Below are positions 5,671 to 5,697 of a DNA stretch of 5,697 nt, in pieces (position 1 is the stretch's first letter; each line of letters opens with the position of its first letter). The DNA is from an uncultured Opitutales bacterium. GTDB taxonomy: Bacteria > Verrucomicrobiota > Verrucomicrobiia > Opitutales > UBA2995. Made by a program: the position numbers and the translations under genes. Below the pieces are notes generated by a model. It ran no database searches. It saw only the letters and a list, made by a program, of their open reading frames with translations, and had not been told where the DNA came from. The stretch covers positions 1 through 5,697 of the forward strand of contig CALGUT010000823.1 in NCBI GenBank assembly GCA_937920335.1, read 5' to 3'.

Positions 5671-5697
5671 TGTTTAGTTGATTTATACCAGTGTTTA

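Larger units (their letters stand above)
5500..5697. other. Right-end region with no complete gene
   Basis: These 198 bases hold the hexanucleotide repeat, the 16-codon signal-peptide-like frame, and an AT-rich end. The octamer AGTGTTTA occurs at 5669-5676 and again at 5690-5697, 21 bases apart and running into the window edge. No strong terminator was seen for the hydrolase gene: the AAGTGG...CCACCTT dyad after its stop is short, bulged and lacks a T-run. Confidence 0.5.

Overview
The window looks like a piece of a bacterial chromosome of moderate GC content from an environmental Gram-negative organism. The best guess is the Planctomycetota-Verrucomicrobiota group. This rests on the gene families (a secreted acetylxylan-esterase-like hydrolase, an arylsulfotransferase, a DinB-like protein), on two exported proteins with ordinary Sec signal peptides, and on the lack of Shine-Dalgarno sequences before most starts. 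The taxonomic call is inference; there is no rRNA or other marker gene here.

Layout from left to right. (1) Positions 1-951, minus strand: a glycosyltransferase-like gene running off the left edge. It is split by a single in-frame TAA at 406-408, with clearly coding sequence on both sides in the same frame. (2) 952-1176: a 225-base divergent intergenic region with a tandem 12-bp repeat and a weak promoter candidate. (3) 1177-2862, plus strand: a full-length exported aryl-sulfate sulfotransferase (ASST) with its histidine/arginine active-site set. (4) 2868-4097, minus strand: a two-gene operon. It is transcribed from a three-helix membrane protein with a small C-terminal soluble domain (3408-4097) into a DinB-like four-helix-bundle protein (2868-3404 or slightly shorter). 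The operon converges on the ASST gene with only 5 bases between stop codons. (5) 4098-4281: a divergent intergenic region with one promoter candidate in each direction. (6) 4282-5499, plus strand: an exported alpha/beta hydrolase of the acetylxylan-esterase-like type. (7) 5500-5697: a degenerate hexanucleotide repeat, then the start of a signal-peptide reading frame that stops after 16 codons, then AT-rich sequence to the right edge.

The genes do not form one obvious pathway. The ASST and the hydrolase are both predicted to act outside the cytoplasm on ester groups (sulfate esters of phenols; probably acyl esters of carbohydrates), which would suit an organism that degrades or remodels decorated polymers, but they are separate transcription units. 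The membrane protein and DinB-like gene are the only clear operon. I see no convincing undescribed system. The points most worth a second look are the interrupted glycosyltransferase, the membrane-protein/DinB-like pair, and the broken reading frame beside a simple repeat at the right end.
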